Shown one piece after another: positions 16,880 to 26,316 of a stretch of 33,246 nt of DNA. Every line of letters starts with the position of its first letter. The first letter of the stretch is position 1. Where the stretch lies: the NCBI GenBank assembly GCA_025964535.1, contig JAOPYX010000190.1, forward strand, positions 1 through 33,246, in the 5' to 3' direction. The notes under the pieces were generated by a model. That model had not been told where the DNA came from and did no database searches. It saw nothing but the letters and a program-made list of their open reading frames with translations. The position numbers were made by a program, and so were the translations under genes. The DNA comes from Actinomycetes bacterium (GTDB lineage Bacteria; Actinomycetota; Thermoleophilia; Gaiellales; Gaiellaceae).

Positions 16880-18456
16880 TTCACGCGGCGCTCGTGGCCC
16901 TGCCAGAGCTTGTCGCGGAGCTCACGCTTCAGGACCTTGTTCGACGAGCCGAGCGGCAGGCTGTCGAGGAACTCGACGCGCTGCGGCTTCTTGTAGTGCG
17001 CGAGGCGCTCGCGCGTCCATTCGATGATCTGCGCTGCGTCGAGATCGCTGTCGATCGGCACGACGTAGGCCACGACCGCCTCGCCCCACTCCTCGTCAGG
17101 CGCGCCGACGACCGCGACCTCACGCACACCCGGGTGTGCAGCAATCGCACGCTCGACCTCCGAGGGATACACGTTGAGACCGCCTGAGATGATCAGGTCG
17201 CGCTTGCGATCCTGAAACGTGACGTAGCCGTCGTCGTCGACCGTCGCGAGATCGCCCGCGCGATACCAGCCGTCCTCCGTGAGGACCTCGCCGGTCGCCT
17301 CGTCGTTGCGCCAGTAGCCGCGCATGAGGTTCGCGGAACGGATCAGCAGCTCGCCGAGCTCGCCTTGCGCCACCTCGACGTCGTCGTCGTCGACGAACTT
17401 CACGTCGACGCCGTAGGCGACCCGCCCCGCGCTCGTGAGCACAGCGTCCGACGCATCCGCGTCCTCGTAGTCCCTCGGCCGGAGCAACGTGATTGGATGC
17501 GGCGCCTCGCTCGATCCGTACACCTGCGTGAGGATCGATCCGAACGACTCGATCGCGCGGCGAAACAGCGCGGCGCTGATCGGGGAGCCGCCGAACGAGA
17601 TCTGCTCGAGCGCCGAGACCGCGCCGACCACCTCGTCGCCGGCCTCCAACAGGCGCTGGATCATCGTGGGGACGAGGAAGGTGTGCGTACCGCCCTCGTC
17701 CACGACGGCACGCGCGAAAGCTTCCGGCGTGAACTTCGGCAGGATGACGTTGACAGCGCCGGCCGCGAGGAACGAGATGAGCTTCGATCCACTCCCGTGC
17801 GTGAGCGGGCCTGCGTGCACCATCACCGACCGCGGCCGCAGGACGAGCTCGGAGGCCAGCATGTTCAGCGTCGACGCCGCACGGCCGCCGTGCGTGTGCG
17901 TCGCGCCCTTCGGCCGGCCGGTCGTGCCGCTCGTGTACAGGATGTAGTTCGCCGTCTCGGGCGCGACAGCGCCGGCCGCGAACGAGCTCGACGCGGCTGC
18001 CAGTGCGTGCTCGTATGGCACGAGCGGGATGGAGCCGTTGCGGGCGTTCTCCTCGCCGACGAGCAGGATCAGTCGCAGCGAATCCGGCAGCTCGTCTTCG
18101 AGCGCCTCGAACAGGCTCCGCGTTGCGACGAGCACCGCCGCCTCCGAGTCGGCCAGGAGATAGCGACACTCGTCGGCACTGAGACGCTCGCTGATACCGA
18201 GCCGCGTGATGCCCGCGCGCGCGCAGGCAACGTCGACCTCGACGAACTCGAGCGTGTTCGGCAGCAACGTCGCAGCCGGATTGTCGGCTCCGGCGTGCGC
18301 ATCGAGCAACACATTGGCGAGACGGCCGCTGCGGTCTCGAAGCGTGGCGTAGGTCTCACGGCGCTCGCCGTCCACGACGGCCGGCCGGTCCCGCCACGAG
18401 CGCAGGCTGCGCTCGACGAGCCGCTGCGCGGTGAGCATCTGCGGCGGATGGGTCAC
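16876..18456 (-). CDS. AMP-dependent acyl-CoA synthetase/ligase
   Basis: GTG at 18456 overlapping the mutase stop; NYILYTSGTTGRPKGATHTHGG, QVYGSSEAPHPITLL, DGWYRAGDLATVDDDGYVTFQDRKRDLIISGGLNVYPSEVE. Confidence 0.93.
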   Translation of the reverse strand: MTHPPQMLTAQRLVERSLRSWRDRPAVVDGERRETYATLRDRSGRLANVLLDAHAGADNPAATLLPNTLEFVEVDVACARAGITRLGISERLSADECRYLLADSEAAVLVATRSLFEALEDELPDSLRLILLVGEENARNGSIPLVPYEHALAAASSSFAAGAVAPETANYILYTSGTTGRPKGATHTHGGRAASTLNMLASELVLRPRSVMVHAGPLTHGSGSKLISFLAAGAVNVILPKFTPEAFARAVVDEGGTHTFLVPTMIQRLLEAGDEVVGAVSALEQISFGGSPISAALFRRAIESFGSILTQVYGSSEAPHPITLLRPRDYEDADASDAVLTSAGRVAYGVDVKFVDDDDVEVAQGELGELLIRSANLMRGYWRNDEATGEVLTEDGWYRAGDLATVDDDGYVTFQDRKRDLIISGGLNVYPSEVERAIAAHPGVREVAVVGAPDEEWGEAVVAYVVPIDSDLDAAQIIEWTRERLAHYKKPQRVEFLDSLPLGSSNKVLKRELRDKLWQGHERRVN

Positions 18457-20093
18457 AGGCGCACCTGTGACGAGCGGTGGAAGCCGACGACCGATCCGAT
18501 GCTCGCAGTGATCTCGCCGAGGCTCGCGCGTGACCGCGCCGCGTCGATGACGGCCGGCATGCAGTTGCGGCCCTCGCCCACGGCCCGCGCGACCTCGGCA
18601 AGCGCGCGTTGCACCGCATCCGAGTCGCGCGCCGCGCGCCGCGCGGCCAGCGAGGCCCGTTGCTGCGCCTGCAGCTCGACCGGCACCTTGAACACCTCCG
18701 CGTAGGGCTCGGCTTCGACCGGGTGCACGCTCACGCCGACGATCTTCCGCTCGCCCGACTCGACCTCGCACTGGAACCGGTAGGCGGAGTCGCTGATCAT
18801 CTGGGCCAGCAGCCCGGACTCGAGCGCAGCGACCGCACCACCGGCCTCGGCGATCTCCAGCACGATCGCAACGACCTCTGCCTCGATCCGGTCGGTGAGC
18901 TCCTCGACGTAGTGCGAGCCACCCAGCGGGTCGACGACGTTCGCGGCGCCGGACTCGTGGGCCGCGATCTGTTGCGTCCGCAACGCGAGATGCGCGGCTG
19001 CGGCGGTCGGGAGCCCGAGCGCCTCGTCGTAGGACGACGTCGCGAGCGTCTGGGCGCCGCCGAGCACGGCGGCAAGCGTCTCGTAGGCCACGCGCACGAC
19101 GTTGTTCATCGGCTCCTGCGCGGTCAGCGCGCCGCCGAGGGTGTAGACGAACAGGTTGATCGCCGCCCGCTCGATCGGCACGTCGTACCACTCGTGCAAG
19201 AGGCGCGCCCAGAGGCGGCGCGCGGACCGCAGCTTCGCAGCCTCCTCGAACACGTCGACGCCGGTGGACAGAAAGAGGAAGAGCGACGGAGCGATCGCGC
19301 TCACGTCGACTCCACGCCGGCGGGCCTCGTCGAGATACGCCATCCCGTTGGCGGTGGCGATGGCTACCTCCTGCACGGCGGTCGAGCCCGCGTCGCGAAT
19401 GTGGTACCCGCAGAACTCGATCGGCTCCCAATGCGGCACCGTCGCCGCGAAATGCTCGACCACGTCGACCGCGAGCAGCAGGCTGGCACGTGGCGGGAAG
19501 ATGAACGTGCCTCGCGCGGTGAACTCCTTCAACGGATCGTTCTGGAGCATCACGCGAATCGACGCGGGATCGACGCCGAGCTCCTCGAGCGCGACGAGCG
19601 CAAACGCCGCGAAGACCGGGCCGATGGCGTTCGCCGTCGTCCGCATCTGCCGAACGCGCTCGAGCGGGAGCCCGTCGAGCAGCGCCAGGAGGTCGTCGAC
19701 GGTGTCGAGCGGCGTCCCCACCTTGCCCACCTCTCCGTCCGCGAGCGGATCATCGGAGTCGAGCCCCATCTGGGTCGGCAGATCGAGTGCGATCGAGAGA
19801 CCTGTCTGACCGGCGTCGAGGAGGCGGCGGAAGCGCGCGTTCGTCTCGCTCGGCGTTCCGTAACCGGAGTACATGCCCATCACCCAGAGCTCGTCGAGGT
19901 ACCCGCGCGCGCTGCGGCCGCGCGTGTACGGATAGGCCCCCGGCGTCTCGTCCTCGCCGTACCAGGGCTCGAGCGGGATCTGTGCCGAGCTCGAGCCGCG
20001 GGTCGTGCCTGCGGGCGGCGCCGGCAATGCGGTCGCCCAGCGGCGCAGCAGCTCGGGCAGCGAGCCTGCGGCGGTCGGAGCCACGCCGATCAT
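18453..20093 (-). CDS. Methylmalonyl-CoA mutase family, large (substrate-binding) subunit-like; no B12-binding domain
   Basis: 547 aa; GAYPYTRG, GTPSETNARFRRLLDAGQTGLSIALDLPTQMGLDSDDP, LQNDPLKEFTARGTFIFPP, FCGYHIRDAGSTAVQE, DPLGGSHYVEELTDRIEAEV; ends VVGFHRSSQVRL with no DxHxxG B12 domain. Confidence 0.9.
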   Translation of the reverse strand: MIGVAPTAAGSLPELLRRWATALPAPPAGTTRGSSSAQIPLEPWYGEDETPGAYPYTRGRSARGYLDELWVMGMYSGYGTPSETNARFRRLLDAGQTGLSIALDLPTQMGLDSDDPLADGEVGKVGTPLDTVDDLLALLDGLPLERVRQMRTTANAIGPVFAAFALVALEELGVDPASIRVMLQNDPLKEFTARGTFIFPPRASLLLAVDVVEHFAATVPHWEPIEFCGYHIRDAGSTAVQEVAIATANGMAYLDEARRRGVDVSAIAPSLFLFLSTGVDVFEEAAKLRSARRLWARLLHEWYDVPIERAAINLFVYTLGGALTAQEPMNNVVRVAYETLAAVLGGAQTLATSSYDEALGLPTAAAAHLALRTQQIAAHESGAANVVDPLGGSHYVEELTDRIEAEVVAIVLEIAEAGGAVAALESGLLAQMISDSAYRFQCEVESGERKIVGVSVHPVEAEPYAEVFKVPVELQAQQRASLAARRAARDSDAVQRALAEVARAVGEGRNCMPAVIDAARSRASLGEITASIGSVVGFHRSSQVRL

Positions 20094-20121
20094 GTGGCTC
20101 ACCTTCGGCCGACCTGCGCCA

Positions 20122-20802
20122 TCAGCTCGGCTGGTCGACGGCCCAGAAGCCGATCGAGTCGAGATGGCGCAGCAGCAACTGGCCGGCGAACGCGATGTGG
20201 GAGGACATTGCGACACGGGCCGCCTCGGCGTCATGTGCCTCGAGCGCGTCGATCACCGGCGCATGTCCTGAGCGGTTGTGCTCGATCCAGCCGGGGATCA
20301 TCCCCCAGAAGCGCCGCGGGACGAAGCGCGACGCGGAGCGGACGAACCAGGTCAGCCGATCGGAGTCCGCAACGGCGTAGATCGCGTCGTGCAACTGGTA
20401 GTTCGCACGCTCGAGGTAGCCCGCGTCGTCCTGGGTATGGGCGTTGATCTCCTCGTCGATCAGTCTCAGCGCGGCGAGCTGCGCGTCGTCGATCGCGAGC
20501 GCAGCGCGTGCGGCGAGCTCGCCGCTGACGAACGCCTGCACGAGATACGCATCCTCGACGTCACGGCGCGTGATGGTCATCACCCGGAAGCCGCGGTTCG
20601 GCTCCTGCGTGACCCAACCGTCCTGGGCGAGGAGGAGGAGCGCCTCGCGCACCGGAGTGATGCTCGAGCCGATCCGCTCGGCCAGCGGAGCGAGGCGAAG
20701 AAGCTGGCCCGGCGGGACCTGGCCGGAGACGATCAGCTCGCGAATGTGCGTCGCGGCCTCGTCCTTGAGCTGGAGTCTGGGCTGTGTCGTGCTCGCCGCC
20801 AT
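20122..20802 (-). CDS. GntR-family transcriptional regulator, FCD (FadR) subfamily
   Basis: 226 aa from MAASTTQPRLQ; wHTH AATHIRELIVSGQVPPGQLLRLAPLAERIGSSITPVREALLLLAQDGWV; helical C-terminal domain with conserved His. Confidence 0.93.
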   Translation of the reverse strand: MAASTTQPRLQLKDEAATHIRELIVSGQVPPGQLLRLAPLAERIGSSITPVREALLLLAQDGWVTQEPNRGFRVMTITRRDVEDAYLVQAFVSGELAARAALAIDDAQLAALRLIDEEINAHTQDDAGYLERANYQLHDAIYAVADSDRLTWFVRSASRFVPRRFWGMIPGWIEHNRSGHAPVIDALEAHDAEAARVAMSSHIAFAGQLLLRHLDSIGFWAVDQPS

Positions 20803-20813
20803 CGAATTCTCCC

Positions 20814-20826
20814 GTATATAATATAC
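20814..20826. promoter_or_regulatory. Palindromic AT-rich site A (TATATAATATA core), upstream of the GntR-mutase-ligase operon
   Basis: GTATATAATATAC, 13-bp perfect odd-centre palindrome 12 bp upstream of the GntR start. Confidence 0.7.
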
Positions 20827-20909
20827 AACTTCGGACGCCATGCTACCTCGGGTCAACCGGCGGCGTCCAACCACGCACGATGCCCGACCGAGTGGACGAC
20901 GGCAACGTC

Positions 20910-22679
20910 CTAGCGGAACCCGACGCTCGCCGAGCTGTCGTTGCCCGCGCCCGTGAGGCGATAAAACAGCGCGGCGATGACGAGCACCGGCACGATCACG
21001 ACGACCGCAGCGGTCGCCGCCTCCGGCAGCGCCGCGTTGTTCCAGATCGCCCAGATCCAGCTCGAGACGACATTGAGATTCGGTCCCGAGAGGAAGATCA
21101 CGAGCGAGAGCTGACGCATGGTCGCCATGAACACGAAGAGGCCGCCTGCGAACAGCATCGGACGCATGAGCGGAACGAGGATGCGCACGAAGACCCGCAG
21201 CCGGCTCGCACCGCTCACGTCAGCCGCTTCCTCGAGCTCGCGATGCTGCGTGATCAAGCCCGCGTGGTTGAAGCGGAGGCCCCACGGCAGGTAATGGATC
21301 ACGAGCGCGACGAGGATGATCCACGACGTGTCGTAGATCGGGATCGGCGAGTTGATGAAGACGCGCAGCACCGCGAGCGACAAGACGACGCCGGGAACGA
21401 CGAGTGGCAGGCTGCCGAGCTGGTCGACCCCGCGGCTCAAGATGCTCGGCCGGCGAAGCACGCCCCACGCCGTGACGAGGCCGATCGCCATCACGAGGAC
21501 GGCTGCACCGAGGCCGAGTATGAAGGTGTTCTTCAGCGCGTCGAGGAACGACGCCGAGTGGAGCACGTCGTGGTAGTTCAACAACGTGAAGTGCCTGACC
21601 TGGTGAACGGACGGCGCTGAGTAGTAGCGCAGGAAGGAGGCCCACAAGAGCATGAACACGGGCGCGAGAATGATCAGCGGCACGAGCAACGTCGCAAGCG
21701 CCGACGGCCACCGGAACTTCATCAGGTCGATCTTGTCCGGCCGGTAGCCCTTGCCGGTGACGGTGACGAAGCGGTGCGCACGTGCGGTCGCGCGCTGGTA
21801 GAGGTAGAGACCGAAGATCGTGCAGGCCATCAGGAGCGTCGCGTAGACGGCGGCCGCCCCGAAGTCCGGCTGGACGGCGTTGCTGATCTCGAAGTAGATC
21901 GCGGTGCTGAGCACGTTGATGTGCGCGGGCGTCCCGATCAGCGCCGGCACCTCGAAGGACTCGATGCCGACGATGAGCGAGAGCAGCACGGCCGCCAGCA
22001 GGCTCGGCCTGACGAGCGGCAGCGTCACCGTCCGCAACGTGCGCAGGTAGCCCGCGCCACTCACGGCGGCGGCCTGCTCGAGGGCGGGATCCGCGAATCT
22101 GAAGGCCGGTGCGACGAGCAGGAAAGCCGCCGGGAACACGATCGTCGCCTGGATGAAGATCATCCAGGTCCACCCGTAGACGTCGACCTGTGGCGCGCCA
22201 CGGCCGAAGATCCCCTGGAGCACCGAGTTCACGAGGCTCGAGTTGGGGCCGAGCAGGAGGATCCACCCCATGGCCTCGACGACGATCGGCACTCCGAGCG
22301 CGACGATCACCGTGAAATAGACGAGCCGGCGGAACGGCGCGTTGGTGCGCTCGACGAAGAAGGCGACGATCGCAGCCACGGCCACGGCGAGCAACGCGCT
22401 CGCGGCAGAGAAGATGAACGTGTTCTCGATCGTCTTGAGGCCCGTCCCCTGGGAGAAGACGTTCCGGTAGTGGTCGAGCGTTCGCGCCCCGTGCCACACG
22501 TTGTTGCCGTTGACGAAGCCGGAGTAGATGACGGTGGCGATCGGCGGAAGAATGAGCGCGCCCATCGCCACGGCGACGAGAATCGTCGTCGCGTTGCGCT
22601 GTGTCGCGCCGACGAGGCGGCGGACGGCAAGCGTGGTCGCCGGCACCGGCGCCTGATCGACGGCCGAATGCGTGCTCAC
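20910..22679 (-). CDS. ABC transporter permease (iron/putrescine-type fused double permease)
   Basis: 589 aa with two membrane permease halves; EAA-like loops EQAAAVSGAGYLRTLRTVTLPLVRPSLLAA and EEAADVSGASRLRVFVRILVPLMRPMLFAG. Confidence 0.92.
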   Translation of the reverse strand: MSTHSAVDQAPVPATTLAVRRLVGATQRNATTILVAVAMGALILPPIATVIYSGFVNGNNVWHGARTLDHYRNVFSQGTGLKTIENTFIFSAASALLAVAVAAIVAFFVERTNAPFRRLVYFTVIVALGVPIVVEAMGWILLLGPNSSLVNSVLQGIFGRGAPQVDVYGWTWMIFIQATIVFPAAFLLVAPAFRFADPALEQAAAVSGAGYLRTLRTVTLPLVRPSLLAAVLLSLIVGIESFEVPALIGTPAHINVLSTAIYFEISNAVQPDFGAAAVYATLLMACTIFGLYLYQRATARAHRFVTVTGKGYRPDKIDLMKFRWPSALATLLVPLIILAPVFMLLWASFLRYYSAPSVHQVRHFTLLNYHDVLHSASFLDALKNTFILGLGAAVLVMAIGLVTAWGVLRRPSILSRGVDQLGSLPLVVPGVVLSLAVLRVFINSPIPIYDTSWIILVALVIHYLPWGLRFNHAGLITQHRELEEAADVSGASRLRVFVRILVPLMRPMLFAGGLFVFMATMRQLSLVIFLSGPNLNVVSSWIWAIWNNAALPEAATAAVVVIVPVLVIAALFYRLTGAGNDSSASVGFR

Positions 22680-23863
22680 AGCACCGACTCGGCGACCGAC
22701 TCCAGCGGAACGTCCGCAGTGGCAGGCTCGATCGCCGGGGTCACGCCGCTCGCCTCGCGCGGGAAGACGAGCCCCTGCGCGGGAAGCGTCAGCAGCACCG
22801 CGTCGCCGATGCCGATCTCCGGCTTCATGCCGGAGACGCGGGCGCGAATCTCCACGCCCTCGGCATCGACGAGGAAGTCCGTGCTCTCGCCAAGGAAGAC
22901 GCTACTGCGCACCGTGCCGTGGAGAGCTCCGGCCGACGACGGCTCCGCCGAGTGAGACCGCGTGGCCCGCTCGATCTTGATGCTCTCCGGCCGAATCGTG
23001 AGCGCGACGGCGGCTCCGGAAACGGCCGCTGCCGTGAGCACGCCGGCGCACGACGAGCCGCCGATCTCGACCACGCAGGCCTCGCCGACCGCCGCCGCCT
23101 CGCGCAATGTCCCCGACAGGAGGTTGGTCGAGCCGATGAAGTCGGCCACGTACTCGGACTCGGGGCTGTGGTAGATCGACGCAGGCGGCCCTTGCTGGAC
23201 GATGCGCCCGTCGTGCATGAGCGCGATCTCGTCGGAGAGCGCGAGCGCCTCCACCTGGTCGTGTGTCACGTAGACCGTCGTCAGTCCCGTCTCGACCTGC
23301 AACCGCTTCAGCTCGAAGCGCATCCGCTCGCGCAGCTTCGCGTCGAGGTTGCTCAACGGCTCGTCGAGGAGCAGCAGTCTCGGATTCCCGACGATCGCAC
23401 GCGCGAGTGCGAGTCGCTGCTGCTGGCCGCCGCTGAGCAGCGTCGCCGAGCGCTTCGCAAGATGCTCCATGTTCATGAGCGTCAGCGTGCGCTCGACAGC
23501 CTCGCGAATCTCGGCCCGGCCGCGGTGCTTGACGCGCAACGGGAACGCGACGTTCTCGAACACCGTCATGTGCGGCCAGATCGCGTACGACTGGAACACC
23601 ATGCCCAGATCGCGCTTGTTCGGCGGGACGAAGAGCGCCGCCGACCCGTCGAAGACCGCGACGTCGTCAATCTCGATTCGGCCCGCGTCCGGACGCTCGA
23701 GGCCCGCAATCGAGCGAAGCGTCGTCGTCTTTCCCGAGCCAGACGCACCGAGCAAGGTGAAGAGCTTGCCTTCGGTGACGTTGAACGAGACGCCGTCGAG
23801 TGCGCGGACGATGTCGCTCTTGCGCGGTGAGAACCGCTTCTCCAATGCCGTGACTCGAAGCAT
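22676..23863 (-). CDS. ABC transporter ATP-binding protein (PotA/FbpC-like with TOBE domain)
   Basis: LLGASGSGKTTTLRSIAG (Walker A), LLSGGQQQRLALARAI (signature), LLLLDEPLSNLDAKLR (Walker B). Confidence 0.95.
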   Translation of the reverse strand: MLRVTALEKRFSPRKSDIVRALDGVSFNVTEGKLFTLLGASGSGKTTTLRSIAGLERPDAGRIEIDDVAVFDGSAALFVPPNKRDLGMVFQSYAIWPHMTVFENVAFPLRVKHRGRAEIREAVERTLTLMNMEHLAKRSATLLSGGQQQRLALARAIVGNPRLLLLDEPLSNLDAKLRERMRFELKRLQVETGLTTVYVTHDQVEALALSDEIALMHDGRIVQQGPPASIYHSPESEYVADFIGSTNLLSGTLREAAAVGEACVVEIGGSSCAGVLTAAAVSGAAVALTIRPESIKIERATRSHSAEPSSAGALHGTVRSSVFLGESTDFLVDAEGVEIRARVSGMKPEIGIGDAVLLTLPAQGLVFPREASGVTPAIEPATADVPLESVAESVL

Positions 23864-23918
23864 CTACCTCTGCTCTCCTGCTCTCCGTTGACGCGACCGG
23901 TCGTGCTGGACATGGAAC

Positions 23919-23955
23919 GTGTGCTGCCGGCAGCACACACCGCCGGCAGCACACA
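23919..23955. repeat. 20-bp perfect palindrome plus a direct repeat of its right arm, between the binding-protein and ATPase genes
   Basis: GTGTGCTGCCGGCAGCACAC (23919-23938); GCCGGCAGCACACA at 23926-23939 and 23942-23955. Confidence 0.95.
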
Positions 23956-23975
23956 GGTCGAGGAGTTCTACAGCC

Positions 23976-25103
23976 TTATCCGCCGTTGATGAAGTACCGG
24001 GTGTAGAGATCGACCCAGGAGTTGTACGCCTGGTAGTAGTCCTTGAAGCCCGTCCACGTGTGCTTCGAGGTCTGCGAGATGACGTTCCATTTCGACTGCG
24101 GCATCTGCCCGGCGATGTCGAACGGCAGGATGGCCGCATTCTTGAAGGGCAGGGCGTTGCCGAGATCCGCGAGGACCTTCGAGCCCTCCTTCGCGTTCAT
24201 GTACCAGTCGACGAGCAGCATCGCAGCGCACGGATGCGGCGCATGTGCCGAGATGGATGACGCCTGGAACTGGCCGAGCATCGGGTTCATCAGCTGCAGG
24301 AGCAGCGGCGCACCCTTCACGATGTGGTCACGCTGGTAGTACGACGACGACATGTCGATGCCCATCGGCGCCGTGCCGGCGATCACGAGGTCGGCCACAC
24401 CGCGACCGCTCACGTTGAGGACACGCACCTGCTTGGCGAGAGCGCGGTAGTACCCGACGCCGTACGTGCGGCGCAGCAGAGCCGTGAACGCCGGAGCCGT
24501 GCTGTCGGTGCCGATGTAGATCTTGCCCTTGTACTGCGGCTTGAGCAGATCGGTCCACTTCTTCGGCACGTCGCTCGGGGCCACGAGGTTCGGGTTGTAG
24601 TAGACGCCCGACATGACGTAGCCGTTCGTGGCGAGGTAATACGGCGACGTCAGGTCCGGCTGGACCTTCGCCATGTACGGCGACCAGAACGGCTGGAAGT
24701 ACTTGTTGTCGCGCGGGATGTTCCCGAGTGCGTCGTTGTAGACGTCGAAGTTGTGCTTGCCGGCGTCCTCTTCGCTCGTCAGACGCGTCACGAGCGGGCT
24801 CGTCGCGATGTACGTGCTCATCTTGACGCCGGGGTACTGCGCTTCGAAGGCAGGCTTGAGCGACGCGTCGGTGGCCGACGAGCTCGTGTAAAGCGTGACG
24901 GCTCCTTCGTTCTTTGCGCACGCGTAGAGGTGCGCCTCGCGATCGGCCTTCTTGTACGTGAAGATCGGGTTGATCTTGGACGTCGCCGACGGCGTCTTGG
25001 CCGCGAGCGACGCAGTTGCGCCGACGGTTGCGAGCAGGCTCAAAGCGCCGAGCAGCAGCGCATACCGGCGCCAGCGATTTCCGCGGTCAAGGCCATTGAA
25101 CAT
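23976..25103 (-). CDS. Extracellular solute-binding protein of ABC transporter (Fe3+/polyamine-type fold)
   Basis: MFNGLDRGNRWRRYALLLGALSLLATVGATASLAAK signal-like N-terminus; EGAVTLYTSSSATDASLKPAFEAQYPGVKMSTYIATSPLVTRL; SD AGGAGGGC upstream. Confidence 0.9.
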   Translation of the reverse strand: MFNGLDRGNRWRRYALLLGALSLLATVGATASLAAKTPSATSKINPIFTYKKADREAHLYACAKNEGAVTLYTSSSATDASLKPAFEAQYPGVKMSTYIATSPLVTRLTSEEDAGKHNFDVYNDALGNIPRDNKYFQPFWSPYMAKVQPDLTSPYYLATNGYVMSGVYYNPNLVAPSDVPKKWTDLLKPQYKGKIYIGTDSTAPAFTALLRRTYGVGYYRALAKQVRVLNVSGRGVADLVIAGTAPMGIDMSSSYYQRDHIVKGAPLLLQLMNPMLGQFQASSISAHAPHPCAAMLLVDWYMNAKEGSKVLADLGNALPFKNAAILPFDIAGQMPQSKWNVISQTSKHTWTGFKDYYQAYNSWVDLYTRYFINGG

Positions 25104-25121
25104 CCGCAAAGCCCTCCTTCT

Positions 25122-25132
25122 TATATGATATA
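25122..25132. promoter_or_regulatory. Palindromic AT-rich site B, between divergent ABC-importer operon and LLM gene
   Basis: TATATGATATA, perfect palindrome around a central G. Confidence 0.7.
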
Positions 25133-25272
25133 TCCAGCAGCGCGAAAGTATCACTCGCTGCTGTCGCGATGTCAAGAGCGACGCCCTCTTCCTTACAGAC
25201 GCCATCCGGCCGTGGTTGATTGCGTCCAGGTTCGTTCGCAATCTGGAGTGGCCTTCCGTATGCTGGCGAACG

Positions 25273-26169
25273 GTGCACGTCGGCGTCCAGCTGCCGCAGA
25301 ACGAGATCGGTGCCGACCCGGGCGAGATCCGCGAGCTGGTGCAGGGAATCCGCGACCTCGGCTTCCACCACGTCTCCGTCCTCGATCACGTGCTCGGCGC
25401 CGACCGCGCGACGTACGGCGATCGCGAGTTCCTCCCGTACGACGCGACCTCCGTCATCCACGAGCCGCTCGTGCTCTTCGGCTACATCGCCGCGTGCGCC
25501 CCGGAGCTCCACCTGCTCTCGTCCATCCTCGTGCTGCCGCAGCGCCAGACCGCGCTCGTCGCGAAGCAGATGGCCGAGGTCGACATCCTCGCGCGCGGAC
25601 AGACGCGGCTCGGCGTCGCCGTCGGCTGGAACGACGTCGAGTACGAGGCGCTCGGCATGGACTTCACGTCACGCGGCCGTCGTCTCGAGGAACAGGTGGG
25701 GCTCCTGCGCCGGCTGTGGACCGAGCCGGTCGTGACCTTCGAGGGCGAGTTCGACCGGATGCGGGCGGTGGCGATCAACCCGCCGCCCGTTCAGCGACCG
25801 ATCCCGATCTGGTTCGGCGGCGGCACGCAACGGGCCCGGTGGCGGGCATCCGTCCTCGGCGACGGGCTCGTGATGCGGTGGCCGCTGCCCGACCGTCCCC
25901 TCGAGAGCGCGTGGCCGCAGCAGATCGAGGAGATGCGCATGTGGCGACAGGACGCCGGCCTCGACGGCGGCGTCGGCCTCGAGGCGCGCATCTCGGCCGA
26001 TCTCGCCCGGTCGCCGGAGGAGTGGCGCCGCACCGCGGAGGAATGGAAGGAGCTCGGCGCGAGCCATCTCGCCATTCGCACGATCCGGCTCGGGCTCGAC
26101 AGCGCCGCGGCGCATCTGGAGCGACTCGAGCTTGCCCGGGACGCGCTCGGGGCGTTGATGCCGTCGTGA
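25273..26169 (+). CDS. LLM class (luciferase-like) flavin/F420-dependent oxidoreductase
   Basis: GTG start proposed at 25273; VHVGVQLPQNEIGADPGEIRELVQGIRDLGFHHVSVLDHV, GRGQTRLGVAVGWNDVEYEALG-like core, RPIPIWFGG. Confidence 0.88.
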   Translation: MHVGVQLPQNEIGADPGEIRELVQGIRDLGFHHVSVLDHVLGADRATYGDREFLPYDATSVIHEPLVLFGYIAACAPELHLLSSILVLPQRQTALVAKQMAEVDILARGQTRLGVAVGWNDVEYEALGMDFTSRGRRLEEQVGLLRRLWTEPVVTFEGEFDRMRAVAINPPPVQRPIPIWFGGGTQRARWRASVLGDGLVMRWPLPDRPLESAWPQQIEEMRMWRQDAGLDGGVGLEARISADLARSPEEWRRTAEEWKELGASHLAIRTIRLGLDSAAAHLERLELARDALGALMPS

Positions 26170-26194
26170 GGCGCGCAGTCGACTCCGGCGATCT

Positions 26195-26205
26195 TATATT
26201 ATATA
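26195..26205. promoter_or_regulatory. Palindromic AT-rich site C, upstream of LLM-hydrolase-SDR-SDR operon
   Basis: TATATTATATA, exact reverse complement of the site A core. Confidence 0.7.
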
Positions 26206-26316
26206 GTCGCTCGCAATCCCCGGCTGAGCCCGGCTTCACGACCCGGATCGCAGGGCGCCGATGACGCCACCACCGCCCATCCAGTCGGCCAAATACGTGG
26301 ACGAGGAGGCAGCGCC

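Noticed and set aside
16876-19431. 851-aa minus-strand ORF as one fused protein
   Set aside because: Only the part after about 18456 reads as an acyl-CoA ligase; the upstream extension is out-of-frame translation of the mutase gene.
20833-20868. Inverted repeat GGACGCC...GGCGTCC between GntR and permease genes
   Set aside because: 7-bp GC-rich arms separated by 22 nt are expected by chance in this composition.
20122-20874. Longer 250-aa start for the GntR regulator
   Set aside because: The extension translates the palindromic promoter site and has no homology-like content; MAASTTQ at 20802 is a better start.
20784-21620. ORF 278 aa on + strand over the permease gene
   Set aside because: Highly charged low-complexity translation antisense to a convincing ABC permease; no family features.
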